A stretch of 64,000 bases of DNA from Pseudomonadota bacterium (GTDB lineage: Bacteria; Pseudomonadota; Alphaproteobacteria; Rhizobiales; Rhizobiaceae). Position numbers and translations under genes: made by a program. A model generated the notes under the pieces. The model was given only the letters and a program-made list of their open reading frames with translations, made no database searches and was not told the origin of the DNA. Of the stretch, positions 26,980 through 35,472 are shown piece by piece. How positions within the stretch are numbered: the first letter of the stretch is position 1; every line of letters starts with the position of its first letter. The DNA is taken from positions 124,001-188,000 of the forward strand of contig JAEWLS010000027.1 in assembly GCA_023457435.1 (NCBI GenBank), given 5' to 3'.

Positions 26980-26992
26980 TTCGCATTGCGAA
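26980..26992. promoter_or_regulatory. Palindromic operator-like site upstream of the sugar-acid dehydratase
   Basis: TTCGCATTGCGAA is a 6-1-6 perfect palindrome about 40 bases before the GTG start. Sites of this kind are bound by several IclR/GntR-type regulators, but no matching regulator gene is adjacent, so the factor is unknown. Confidence 0.45.
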
Positions 26993-27017
26993 ACGTACGG
27001 CAAGCGGGTCCCGCCGA

Positions 27018-28028
27018 TTATCCGGCGCTTACCCCCGCGTCGGCGAATGTTGCCATCCCGTCGAAGCAGGCGAGGGCGCCGCGCAGGATGGAGACGGCCA
27101 GGCAGGCGCCCGACGCCTCGCCGAGGCGCATGTTGAGGTCGAGGATCGGGTCGAGCCCGAGCGCCATCAGAAGGCGGCCATGTGCAGCTTCGGCGGAGAC
27201 GTGGCCCGCCATCGCGTGGGCGAGACCCTTGCGATTCAACTTGGCAAGCGGAGCGACGGCCGCTGTGGCGACGTAGCCGTCCACCATGAGCGGAACATGC
27301 CGGTGCCGACAGGCGAGGGCGGCGCCGAGGATTGCAGCCAGCTCGCGGCCGCCGAGACGGCGCGCAATCTCCAGCGGATCGCTGCCGGCATCGGCGTGGA
27401 GCGCGACGGCCTCGGCTACGACCATCGTCTTGCGCGCGAGCCCCTCGTCGTCGACGCCCGTGCCGCGGCCTGTCCAATTGCCGGCGGGTCCGCCGAACAG
27501 GCCGCAGCACAGGGCCGCCGCCGCCGTCGTGTTGCCGATGCCCATCTCGCCGACGCACACCAGATCGGTGTTGGGCTCGACCGCTGCATAACCGGCATTC
27601 ACCGCGGCAAGAAACTCCTCGTCGCTCATCGCCGGCGCGGCAGTAAAATCTGCGGTGGGCTTCTCGACGGAAATCGGGATCACGGAGAGTTCCGCGCCCA
27701 CGGCGCGGGCAAGCTGGTTGATCGCGGCTCCGCCTGCCGTGAAGTTGGACACCATCTGCGCCGTAACCTCCGCCGGGAAGGCGGACACACCGCGCGCGGT
27801 GACGCCGTGCGATCCGGCGAACACGAGAACCTTGACGCGGTCGAGACGCGGGCGCGGCAGCCTCTGCCAGGTCGCGAGCCATGCGACGAGTTCTTCGAGT
27901 CGGCCGAGGCTGCGCGGCGGCTTGGTGAGCTGGTCCTGCCGGTTCCAGACCGCCTCCGTTGCGGATTCTTCCGGTCCAGGCAGGTCGGTGCATGCCTGCC
28001 GCAGCTCGTCTATGCTCGCGAATTCCAT
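27018..28028 (-). CDS. cobT: Nicotinate-nucleotide--dimethylbenzimidazole phosphoribosyltransferase
   Basis: 336 residues, family length. CobT (E. coli naming; CobU in Pseudomonas denitrificans) makes alpha-ribazole phosphate from nicotinate mononucleotide and dimethylbenzimidazole for the lower ligand of B12. Visible motifs: TKPPRSLGRLEELV, VFAGSHGVTARGVSAFP, GEMGIGNTTAAAALC and the catalytic Glu in LDLNMRLGEASGA. Two adjacent ATGs (28031, 28028); the second has AGGG at a workable distance. Last gene of the long leftward cob operon, 7 bases after cobS. Confidence 0.94.
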   Translation of the reverse strand: MEFASIDELRQACTDLPGPEESATEAVWNRQDQLTKPPRSLGRLEELVAWLATWQRLPRPRLDRVKVLVFAGSHGVTARGVSAFPAEVTAQMVSNFTAGGAAINQLARAVGAELSVIPISVEKPTADFTAAPAMSDEEFLAAVNAGYAAVEPNTDLVCVGEMGIGNTTAAAALCCGLFGGPAGNWTGRGTGVDDEGLARKTMVVAEAVALHADAGSDPLEIARRLGGRELAAILGAALACRHRHVPLMVDGYVATAAVAPLAKLNRKGLAHAMAGHVSAEAAHGRLLMALGLDPILDLNMRLGEASGACLAVSILRGALACFDGMATFADAGVSAG

Positions 28029-28035
28029 CATTCCC

Positions 28036-28788
28036 TCACGTCAGCGCCGCCGCGGCGACGCACAACACGGCGATTTCGCCCACCTGCTGCAAAGCCCCGA
28101 GCACGTCGCCCGTATGTCCGCCGATGCGGCTTATCGCCTGCCGGCGAAGCCAAAGAAAGAGCAGTGCGACGGCCGATGCGGCAATCAGCGCCTTCATCGG
28201 CCCAATCGTCAGGAGCGCCAAAGCGCCGATGCCAAGCGCGCCAACCGCCGCCTCCCGCGGGATGGCGCCGACGGAGGCGGCCAGTCCGTCCGGCTTCGAG
28301 GGCGGCGTAAACAGCATGAAGGCAGGAAGAATGGCGCGCGACGATGCGTGCGCAGCTACCAATGCGCCTACGGCGGCAAGGGAGGCGCCGATCTCGGTAA
28401 GCGCAGCCGCGCGCAATCCGATGGAGAAGACGAGGGCCGCCGCCCCAAACGCGCCTATGCGGCTATCCTTCATGATCTCCAGACGACGCTGTCGCGAATA
28501 GCCGCCGAAAAATCCGTCGACCGTATCCGACAGTCCGTCCTCGTGAAGCGCGCCGGTGACCGCCATCGCTGCGGCTATGGCCATCAGCGCGCAGATCGCT
28601 GCCGGCAGGGCGAGCGCAGCGCCGGCGAGGAGAACCACCGCGCCGACAAGGCCTACAATCGCGCCGGCAAGGGGAGCAGCCCAGAGAGCGCCGGCGAAGT
28701 CGCGATCATCCGCGGAAGCGATCGGCAGCCGGGTGAAGAAGCTTATGTTCGCGGCAATGTCGGCGAGGAGGGTTCGCGGCTCGCGCAT
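28036..28788 (-). CDS. cobS: Adenosylcobinamide-GDP ribazoletransferase (cobalamin synthase)
   Basis: 250 residues, multi-pass membrane protein (about 6-7 hydrophobic helices). The CobS/CobV signature is present: FFTRLPI, GALHEDGLSDTVDGFFGG (Mg-binding acidic motif) and RRLEIMKDSRIGAFG. It joins adenosylcobinamide-GDP to alpha-ribazole in the inner membrane. ATG 28788 was chosen; the open frame continues upstream only as antisense. It begins 2 bases after cobB. This is the transferase (P. denitrificans CobV), not the CobS chelatase subunit. Confidence 0.93.
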   Translation of the reverse strand: MREPRTLLADIAANISFFTRLPIASADDRDFAGALWAAPLAGAIVGLVGAVVLLAGAALALPAAICALMAIAAAMAVTGALHEDGLSDTVDGFFGGYSRQRRLEIMKDSRIGAFGAAALVFSIGLRAAALTEIGASLAAVGALVAAHASSRAILPAFMLFTPPSKPDGLAASVGAIPREAAVGALGIGALALLTIGPMKALIAASAVALLFLWLRRQAISRIGGHTGDVLGALQQVGEIAVLCVAAAALT

Positions 28789-28790
28789 TG

Positions 28791-30098
28791 CTAATCCGCT
28801 GCGATGGCGTGGAAGAACGCCCCGGAGACGAGGCCTCGCCGGCAGCCTGAAGGTCCGATTGGGCTGCCGAGACCATCGGCAAGCTCGGCAAACGGCGCAT
28901 CGCGGCCTATGTCCGTCACGGATGCGTAATGGAACTCGTGGCCGCGCAGCCGGCCCCCGGCGGCGCCCAGCGGGCCGGCGGCGGAAAGGATGGCGCGGCG
29001 GTAGCCGAGGTTCATCTTCCGCTTCGCGAAACTCGTGGCATGGGACAGCAGGCCGAGCATGCGATGCGGGTTTCCGTCGGCGTCGGTAAGCGTCTCGCCG
29101 AGCACCATGTAGCCGCCGCACTCGCCATGCACGTGCCGGGTCTGCGCGAACTTTGCCATGCCGGTGCGAAAGCCTTCCGCCGTCGCCAACCGCCCGGCGT
29201 GCAGCTCGGGATAGCCGCCGGGCAACCAGCAGGCATCACAGCCCATGTCCGGAGCCTCATCGGCCAGCGGCGAGAACGGGACAAGCTCGGCGCCGGCGCG
29301 GCGCCATTCGGCGACGACGTGCGGGTAGAGGAAGGTGAATGCCGCGTCGCGGGCAATGGCGATGCGCTGCCCGGGCGGCGGTAGGGCCTTGGCGGACGCA
29401 GATGGTAGCTCGAGTGGGGCAGCGAGTGCCACAACCGCGTCGAGGTCGACCGAGGCTTCCACGATGTCTGCCAGCGCATCGATGTGGGCGTCCAGCCCGG
29501 CATGTTCTTCGGCCTGCACCAGCCCAAGGTGGCGCTCGGGAAGCACCACGCGCTCGCTGCGCATGATTGCGCCGACGACTGGAAGCCCGACTGCCTCGAC
29601 CGCCTCCTTCGCCAACCGCACATGGCGCTCCGAGCCGCAGCGGTTGAGCACCACGCCGGCGATACGTACCGCGGGATCGTAGGTGGCGAAGCCCTTGGCA
29701 ACCGGTGCGGCAGTTTGCGACTGGCCGGATACGTCGAGCGCGAGCAGCACCGGAATACCAAATCGCCGCGCGAGGTCGGCGGCAGAGCCGGTGCGGCCTT
29801 CGCCTGCAGGAATGCCATCGAACAACCCCATGGCGCTTTCGATGACGAGGATGTCCGCCTCGCCGGCCTTGCCGGCGAGAAGCGCTGCGATCAATTCCGG
29901 CGGCATCGCCCAACTGTCGAGGTTGACCCCCGGTCGCCCGGTGGCCGCCGCGTGGAAGCCGGGATCGATGTAGTCCGGTCCGGACTTGGCACCGGCGACG
30001 CGGTGGCCGCGGCGGGCCAGCGCCCGAAGCAGACCGATGGTCAGGCTAGTCTTGCCCGAACCGGAACGCGGCGCGCCGACGATGATGGCGCGGGTCAC
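28791..30098 (-). CDS. cobB: Hydrogenobyrinic/cobyrinic acid a,c-diamide synthase
   Basis: 435 residues. N-terminal P-loop IVGAPRSGSGKTSLT and GAKSGPDYIDPGFHAAA; C-terminal class I glutamine amidotransferase with the catalytic Cys in VHGECGGYMVLGE. It amidates side chains a and c of the corrin ring using glutamine and ATP. Overlaps cobA by 4 bases. Confidence 0.95.
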   Translation of the reverse strand: MTRAIIVGAPRSGSGKTSLTIGLLRALARRGHRVAGAKSGPDYIDPGFHAAATGRPGVNLDSWAMPPELIAALLAGKAGEADILVIESAMGLFDGIPAGEGRTGSAADLARRFGIPVLLALDVSGQSQTAAPVAKGFATYDPAVRIAGVVLNRCGSERHVRLAKEAVEAVGLPVVGAIMRSERVVLPERHLGLVQAEEHAGLDAHIDALADIVEASVDLDAVVALAAPLELPSASAKALPPPGQRIAIARDAAFTFLYPHVVAEWRRAGAELVPFSPLADEAPDMGCDACWLPGGYPELHAGRLATAEGFRTGMAKFAQTRHVHGECGGYMVLGETLTDADGNPHRMLGLLSHATSFAKRKMNLGYRRAILSAAGPLGAAGGRLRGHEFHYASVTDIGRDAPFAELADGLGSPIGPSGCRRGLVSGAFFHAIAAD

Positions 30099-30871
30099 GG
30101 CGCGAGCCTTGCACGCATCGTCACGATGCCGCCGATGACGATCAGCGCCGGAGCCTCGATACTCGCATCGGCCACCTCGCGGGCGATGCCGCCGAGGTCG
30201 GCCACGATGGTGCGGGTCGCGCCGGTGGTGGCCGACGCGATGACGGCTGCGGGCGTATCGGCGGGCATGCCCCCCGCCCTGAGCGCCGCTGCGATGCCGG
30301 CCAAATTCTTCAGCCCCATGTAGATGACGACCGGCTCGCCAGTTTTGGCCAGGGCGGCCCAGTCGACGTCATCGTCCTCCCCGAGAGCGTGGCCGGTGGC
30401 GAAGGTGATGGCGCGCGAGATGCCGCGCATCGTCGCCGGGATGCCCGCTTCGGCGAGCGCCCCGAGCGCCGAGGTCAGCCCGGGTAAGATGCGAAACGGG
30501 ATTCCGGCCGCGGCGAGCACGAGCGCCTCTTCGCCACCGCGTCCGAATACGAACGGGTCACCGCCCTTGAGCCGCAGCACCTTGCGGCCGGCGCGGGCGA
30601 GCGCGACGAGACGCTGCGAGATATCATCCTGCGCCGGCGAGGGCTTGCCGCCTCGCTTGCCGGCGAAAATCAGCTCGGCGTCGGCGGCGAGATCGAGCAC
30701 ACGGCGGTTGACCAGCGCATCGTAGACAACGACATCCGCCTGACCAAGTGCTGCCGCGACGTCGAGCGTGAGCATGCCCGGAGCACCGGGCCCGGCGCCG
30801 GCGAGCCAGACATGGCCGGGCTCCAGCTGCGGACCGCCCGCGAGGAGCGCCTCGATGCGCGAGCCAGTCAC
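30095..30871 (-). CDS. cobA: Uroporphyrinogen-III C-methyltransferase
   Basis: 258 residues. Tetrapyrrole methylase motifs VWLAGAGPGAPGMLTLDV, YDALVNRRVLDL, LRLKGGDPFVFGRGGEEA and PGLTSALGALAEAGIP. It methylates uroporphyrinogen III at C2 and C7 to precorrin-2, the entry step of the pathway. The GTG start at 30871 overlaps the cobM stop (GTGA) and matches the family N-terminus; longer ATG-initiated frames upstream are antisense artefacts. It lacks the CysG oxidase/chelatase domain. Confidence 0.94.
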   Translation of the reverse strand: MTGSRIEALLAGGPQLEPGHVWLAGAGPGAPGMLTLDVAAALGQADVVVYDALVNRRVLDLAADAELIFAGKRGGKPSPAQDDISQRLVALARAGRKVLRLKGGDPFVFGRGGEEALVLAAAGIPFRILPGLTSALGALAEAGIPATMRGISRAITFATGHALGEDDDVDWAALAKTGEPVVIYMGLKNLAGIAAALRAGGMPADTPAAVIASATTGATRTIVADLGGIAREVADASIEAPALIVIGGIVTMRARLAP

Positions 30872-31632
30872 AGCGCATCTCTCCCGCGGAAGCGACGCTG
30901 ATAGTCGGCGTCGTAGAGGGCGCTGTTGCGGAAACCGGCGGCCGCCAGACCGGGACCGACGAAGACGATCGCCGTGCGCTCGACCGGATCGACCGCGAAT
31001 CTCTCTTCTATGTCGCCCAGCGTACCGCGAAGCACCTTCTGAGCAGCGGTCGAAGCATGGGCGACGATGGCCACCGGACAATCGGCGCCATAAAACGGCG
31101 TCAGTTCCCGGACGATTCGGTCAAGAGCGTGGATAGCGAGGTGGATCGCCAGCGTCGCGCCGGTCGCGCCGAAGGCCGGGAGCGTCTCGCCTGCCGGCAT
31201 GGCCGAGGCGCGGCCGGAGACACGGGTCAGCACCAGGCTCTGCGCCACTTCCGGCACTGTCAGTTCGCGACCGAGTGCCGCTGCGGCCGCGGCGAACGCT
31301 GGCACTCCGGGCGTCATGGTCCATTCGATGCCCATCGCGTCGAGGCGTCGGATCTGCTCGCCGACCGCGCTCCAGACTGAAAGGTCGCCGGAATGCAGCC
31401 GCGCCACGTCCATGCCCTGCGCATGCGCCAGCTCGAACTCGGCGGCGATCTCGTCGAGGGACATCGGCGCCGTATCGACGATGCGCGCGTCAGGCGGGCA
31501 GTATTCGAGCAGCTCGGTGGGCACGATCGACCCGGCGTAGAGGCAAACGGGGCAGGCGGCAATCAGATCGCGTCCGCGCAAGGTGATGAGATCGGCCGCG
31601 CCGGGACCGGCACCGATGAAGTGGACCGTCAT
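30868..31632 (-). CDS. cobM: Precorrin-4 C11-methyltransferase
   Basis: 254 residues. Opens MTVHFIGAGPGAADLITLRG, with CLYAGSIVPTELLEYCP, LHSGDLSVWSAVGEQ and MTPGVPAFAAAAAALGREL, the CobM/CbiF hallmarks. It adds a methyl at C11 to give precorrin-5. Overlaps cobE and cobA by 4 bases on each side. Confidence 0.95.
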   Translation of the reverse strand: MTVHFIGAGPGAADLITLRGRDLIAACPVCLYAGSIVPTELLEYCPPDARIVDTAPMSLDEIAAEFELAHAQGMDVARLHSGDLSVWSAVGEQIRRLDAMGIEWTMTPGVPAFAAAAAALGRELTVPEVAQSLVLTRVSGRASAMPAGETLPAFGATGATLAIHLAIHALDRIVRELTPFYGADCPVAIVAHASTAAQKVLRGTLGDIEERFAVDPVERTAIVFVGPGLAAAGFRNSALYDADYQRRFRGRDAL

Positions 31633-32021
31633 GACGCGCTCTCCGCCAGGGCGCAGGTCACGGGGCCGTGAACGGCGCGCGGGCCAAGCAGACGGGCGCC
31701 GGCGCCGGCGGCAGCCAAGGCTGCGGCTTCGGCCAGGCTGCCGGTGCCGGTCGCGGCGCGGCTGGCTGCGGACTCGGTCTCGACCGACTGTTGCCGAAGC
31801 AACGCGGTGCCTACGATCTCCAGCGGAATGCCAAGATGCACGGCAGCCTCGCCGAACGCCGGCTCCGCCGCTTTCGTCTCGCCGGTGGCAAGCAGGCCGA
31901 TGCGGTCGAGCCGCACGCCGTACTCCTCTGCTGCGGCGCGCAGCGCGTCCAGAACCGCATCCGCCGCCACGCCGTTGCGGCTGCCGAGGCCGGCGACGAT
32001 CATGGTTTGACCCATGACCAT
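31629..32021 (-). CDS. cobE: Cobalamin biosynthesis protein CobE
   Basis: 130 residues, the size of free-standing CobE, which corresponds to the C-terminal domain of CbiG. Motifs: VAGLGSRNGVAADAVLDAL, ATGETKAAEPAF, and the Pro/Leu-rich IPLEIVGTALLRQQ. Its exact role in the aerobic pathway is not settled. It overlaps the cobL end by about 22 bases (start at 32021 or the nearby ATG 32015) and cobM by 4. Confidence 0.9.
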   Translation of the reverse strand: MVMGQTMIVAGLGSRNGVAADAVLDALRAAAEEYGVRLDRIGLLATGETKAAEPAFGEAAVHLGIPLEIVGTALLRQQSVETESAASRAATGTGSLAEAAALAAAGAGARLLGPRAVHGPVTCALAESAS

Positions 32022-33235
32022 TGCGTGACAGGCATTGCCGGCCGCCAGCCGCTCATCGAGCCGACCGCAGCGGCGCGGCTGACTGCAATACGCGTCAGTT
32101 CGCCGCCAAACTCGATGTGGCGGGCGAGGAGGATCGCTTCCATCTCGAGCGTCACCGCGTTGGCGACAAGGCGGCCGCGCGGCTTCAGTGCCGCAATCGC
32201 GGCGTCGAGCACGCCAGTTTCGCTGCCGCCGCCGCCGACGAAGACCGCATCCGGCGCCGGCAGATCAAGCAGCGCCGCTGGCGCCGCGCCTTGCACAAGG
32301 TGAAGGTCTGGGACGCCGAGGGTCGAGGCATTGCTGCGAATCCGCGCCGCGCGCGCCTGATCGGCCTCGATGGCGATGGCGCGGCAGGAAGGATCTGCGA
32401 GCATCCATTCGATCGCGACGGAGCCGGCGCCCGCGCCGACGTCCCACAGCAATTCGCCGCGCCGCGGAGCCAGCGCGGATAGCGCGAGCGCGCGGATCTC
32501 GCGCTTGGTGATCTGGCCGTCATGCTCGAACATATCGTCCGGCAGGCCCGGCGTCAGGGGCAGGGCCCGGGCAGCCGATGTCGCCTCGACCTCGATCGCG
32601 AGCAGGTTGAGCGGATGGATGTCGACAAGCGCGAAGCGCTCCGCAGTTGTGGCGCGGATGCGCTCCCGCGGGCCGCCGAGTGCTTCGAGTACGATGAGGC
32701 GGGATGGGCCGAAGCCCAGTTCATCGAGCCATGCAGCTATGGTTGACGGCGCTGCAGCGTCGGAGGTCAGGCACAGGACCCGGCGCCCGGAATGCAGCAG
32801 TGGCCGCAGGCGAGTGATCGCCTTGCCGTGCAGTGAGGTGGTTTCAACCTGCTGCAGCGCCCAGCCGAGCCTCGCTGCGGCCAGGCTGAACGCGGATGGC
32901 GCCGGCAAGATCTCCATCTCCTCGGCCGGCACATGCCTGAGCAAGGTGGAGCCGACGCCGTGGAGCAGCGGGTCGCCGGAAGCGAGCACGCAGACGCGGC
33001 TGCCGGCGTGCGCAAGCAGCGGCATCACGTCGAAGGGTACCGGCCATTTCCGGCTCTCGCCACGGATAAGGGGGGCAGCGAGGTCTAGATGACGAACGCC
33101 GCCGAAGACCATGTCGGCGCCGGATATCAGCGCCCGCGCTTTGTCTGCGAGGCCGTCGACGCCGTCCTCGCCGATGCCGACGATTGCCAGCCAGCGGCCG
33201 ACGGGTGCAGGCTGGGCACGCAACTCAGCAGGCAT
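32000..33235 (-). CDS. cobL: Precorrin-6Y C5,15-methyltransferase (decarboxylating)
   Basis: 411 residues, fusing the CbiE-type methylase (WLAIVGIGEDG, VLASGDPLLHGVGSTLLRH, SAFSLAAARLGWALQQVE) and the CbiT-type decarboxylating methylase (ITKREIRALALSALAPRRG, WDVGAGAGSVAIEWM, DAVFVGGGGSE). It methylates C5 and C15 and decarboxylates to precorrin-8X. Start ATG 33235 overlaps the divergent cobK start region; an upstream ATG at 33250 is possible. Confidence 0.94.
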   Translation of the reverse strand: MPAELRAQPAPVGRWLAIVGIGEDGVDGLADKARALISGADMVFGGVRHLDLAAPLIRGESRKWPVPFDVMPLLAHAGSRVCVLASGDPLLHGVGSTLLRHVPAEEMEILPAPSAFSLAAARLGWALQQVETTSLHGKAITRLRPLLHSGRRVLCLTSDAAAPSTIAAWLDELGFGPSRLIVLEALGGPRERIRATTAERFALVDIHPLNLLAIEVEATSAARALPLTPGLPDDMFEHDGQITKREIRALALSALAPRRGELLWDVGAGAGSVAIEWMLADPSCRAIAIEADQARAARIRSNASTLGVPDLHLVQGAAPAALLDLPAPDAVFVGGGGSETGVLDAAIAALKPRGRLVANAVTLEMEAILLARHIEFGGELTRIAVSRAAAVGSMSGWRPAMPVTQWSWVKP

Positions 33236-33236
33236 G

Positions 33237-33992
33237 ATGACGACCCGCATCCTGATTCTCGGCGGCACGACCGAAGCGCGCGAACTCTCGGCGCGGCTGG
33301 CAGGCGTGGCCGGTGTCGAGGCGACGCTGTCGCTCGCCGGCCGCACGCGCGAGCCTGCGGCCCAGGCACTGCCGGTTCGACGCGGCGGCTTCGGCGGCGC
33401 AGACGGCCTGGCCGGTTACCTGCGCGACAACGGCATCTCCCTGCTGATCGACGCGACGCACCCCTTCGCTGCGCAGATTTCGGCCAACGCAGCCCGTGCG
33501 GCGGAGATTGGAGGGGTGGCGCTGCTCGCCTTGAGCCGTCCGGAATGGCAGCCGCAGGCCGGCGACCGCTGGACCGAAGTCGAGACGCTGGCGGAGGCGG
33601 CGATGGCGCTGGGCGCAGCACCGCGCCGCGTTCTGCTCGCCGTCGGACGCCAGGAGGTGGCGACGTTCGAGGCCGCGCCGCAGCACTTCTATCTCGTGCG
33701 CAGCGTCGATCCGGTCGAGCCCGTGCCGGCCCTGCCGCGCGCGCTCTACATCCTTTCGCGCGGACCGTTCGGCGTCGCGGACGAGACGGCGCTGGTTTCG
33801 GCCAATGCCATCGACACGATCGTCTGCAAGAATTCGGGCGGCGACGCGACCTACGCCAAGATCGCGGCGGCGCGAGACCTTGGCCTCGAGGTGATCATGG
33901 TGCGCAGGCCGGCGAAGCCCGGCGTCCCGACGGTCTCCAGCGTCGCGGAGGCGGCAGCTCACGTCGCGGCCTCGGCGAAACGCGGTGAATAG
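33237..33992 (+). CDS. cobK: Precorrin-6A reductase
   Basis: 251 residues. Starts MTTRILILGGTTEARELSARL; later INDATHPFA-type LLIDATHPFAAQISANAA, LLAVGRQEVATF, ILSRGPFGVADE and TIVCKNSGGDATYAKI, all CobK/CbiJ marks. NADPH-dependent reduction of precorrin-6A to 6B. It is the only plus-strand gene in the leftward cob run: its start touches cobL's start and its 3' end overlaps cobJ by 34 bases. AGG lies just before the ATG pair at 33234/33237. Confidence 0.94.
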   Translation: MTTRILILGGTTEARELSARLAGVAGVEATLSLAGRTREPAAQALPVRRGGFGGADGLAGYLRDNGISLLIDATHPFAAQISANAARAAEIGGVALLALSRPEWQPQAGDRWTEVETLAEAAMALGAAPRRVLLAVGRQEVATFEAAPQHFYLVRSVDPVEPVPALPRALYILSRGPFGVADETALVSANAIDTIVCKNSGGDATYAKIAAARDLGLEVIMVRRPAKPGVPTVSSVAEAAAHVAASAKRGE

Positions 33993-34732
33993 ACCAGCGG
34001 CGCGCGTCCGGGACGCTCGACGATGCGCGTTTCCGGAGAACCGACGACGACGCAGGTCGCCATGTCGGCCATGTCGGCGCGCGCTTCGCGCAGCGGGACC
34101 ACAACGATCTTCTCGTCCGGACGGCCGGCAGCGCGGCCAAATATCACTGGCGTGGCCGCGGGCAGGATCGTGGCGAGCAGCTCGAACGCCTTTCCGAGCT
34201 GCCACGGCCTCGCCTTGCTGATCGGGTTGTATAGGGCGATCACGAAGCCGGCGGACGCGGCGGCGGCCAGCCGCTTCTCGACCATGTCCCACGGCTTAAG
34301 GTTGTCCGACAGCGAGATGGCGCAGAAATCGTGTCCGAGCGGTGCGCCGGCGCGCGCCGCCACGGCGAGCATGGCGGTTACGCCCGGCACGATCTCGACG
34401 TCCAGCTCGCGCCATGCGGCGGGGCCGTGCTCGATCGCCTCGCACACGGCGGCGGCCATGGCGAACACGCCCGGATCGCCGCCAGACACCATGCAGACGC
34501 GCGCACCCGCCTCGGCGCGCGCCAACGCCTCACGGGCGCGCTGCAACTCCTGGCGATTGTCCGATGCCCGGCGCTTCTGGTGCGGAGCGAGGGCGAGGCG
34601 ATCCAGGTAGGGTCCGTATCCGAAGAGTTCGTCGGCCTCGGCCGCGGCGCGCGCGGCCTGCGGCGTCAGCTGATCCTGGCTGCCGGGGCCGGTGCCGATA
34701 ATTGTCAACTTTCCGCGCTCCCGGCCAGTCAC
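33959..34732 (-). CDS. cobJ: Precorrin-3B C17-methyltransferase
   Basis: 257 residues. Motifs LTIIGTGPGSQDQLTPQA, GYGPYLDRL, CMVSGGDPGVFAMAAAVCE, PGVTAMLAVAARAGAPLGHD and CAISLSDNLKPW typify CobJ/CbiH. It methylates C17 with ring contraction to precorrin-4. Overlaps cobI by 4 bases; its 3' end runs 34 bases into the opposite-strand cobK. Confidence 0.95.
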   Translation of the reverse strand: MTGRERGKLTIIGTGPGSQDQLTPQAARAAAEADELFGYGPYLDRLALAPHQKRRASDNRQELQRAREALARAEAGARVCMVSGGDPGVFAMAAAVCEAIEHGPAAWRELDVEIVPGVTAMLAVAARAGAPLGHDFCAISLSDNLKPWDMVEKRLAAAASAGFVIALYNPISKARPWQLGKAFELLATILPAATPVIFGRAAGRPDEKIVVVPLREARADMADMATCVVVGSPETRIVERPGRAPLVYSPRFAEAAT

Positions 34733-35472
34733 TCGGCGGCCTCCGCGCGTGGACGCGCATGCCAGCCGGGCACAAGGACGATGGAGAAATACGGCGCGAC
34801 CAAGTCTCCGGCGCCGGCGAGCGGCACGATCCTGGCTTCCGCCATCGTGCCGCGTTCGACATAGACCGCGCCTTCGAGCCGGCCCGTCGCAGCCAGGGCG
34901 GCGCGGATCTTCGGCAGGTTGCGGCCGACTTTCATGACGATCGCGGCATCGGTGTCGCGGAGTCGACGTGAAAGCTCGGCCTCGGGCAAGGTACCAGGCA
35001 GGACTGTGGTGACATCGTCACCCTGCATCAGCGGCAGGCCTGCCGCCGACCAGCAGCCGGACATGGCGGTGACGCCGGGAATCACCTCGGTGTCGAAGCG
35101 GTGCGCCAGCCGGACATGCAGATGCATGTAGGAGCCATAGAACAGGGGGTCGCCCTCCGAAAGGACGGCGACGCTGCGGCCGGCTTCGAGCTCGTTTGCG
35201 ACACGAGCCGCGGCTTCCTCGTAGAAGGCGCCGATGGCGGTGCGGTAGTCCTCACTGCCAGCGTCGATCTCGGTGGTGACGGGATAGTGCAGCGCCAGCT
35301 CGCGGTGGTGCGGGCGGATATGGGCAGCGACGATGGGGCGGGCATTGCCGGTGCGGCCGGCCTTGGCGAAATGGGCAATGGTATCGGCGGCGGCGATGGC
35401 GCGAACGGCCTTGAGGGTCAGCAATTCGGGGTCGCCCGGGCCGGTGCCGACGCCGTACAGCCTGCCGCTCAC
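34729..35472 (-). CDS. cobI: Precorrin-2 C20-methyltransferase
   Basis: 247 residues from a GTG (35472) that overlaps the cobH stop as GTGA. Motifs: LYGVGTGPGDPELLTLKA, ALHYPVTTEID, VAVLSEGDPLFYGSYMHLH and VIPGVTAMSGCWSAAGLPL. It methylates C20 of precorrin-2 to precorrin-3A. The longer upstream frame is noncoding. Confidence 0.95.
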   Translation of the reverse strand: MSGRLYGVGTGPGDPELLTLKAVRAIAAADTIAHFAKAGRTGNARPIVAAHIRPHHRELALHYPVTTEIDAGSEDYRTAIGAFYEEAAARVANELEAGRSVAVLSEGDPLFYGSYMHLHVRLAHRFDTEVIPGVTAMSGCWSAAGLPLMQGDDVTTVLPGTLPEAELSRRLRDTDAAIVMKVGRNLPKIRAALAATGRLEGAVYVERGTMAEARIVPLAGAGDLVAPYFSIVLVPGWHARPRAEAAE

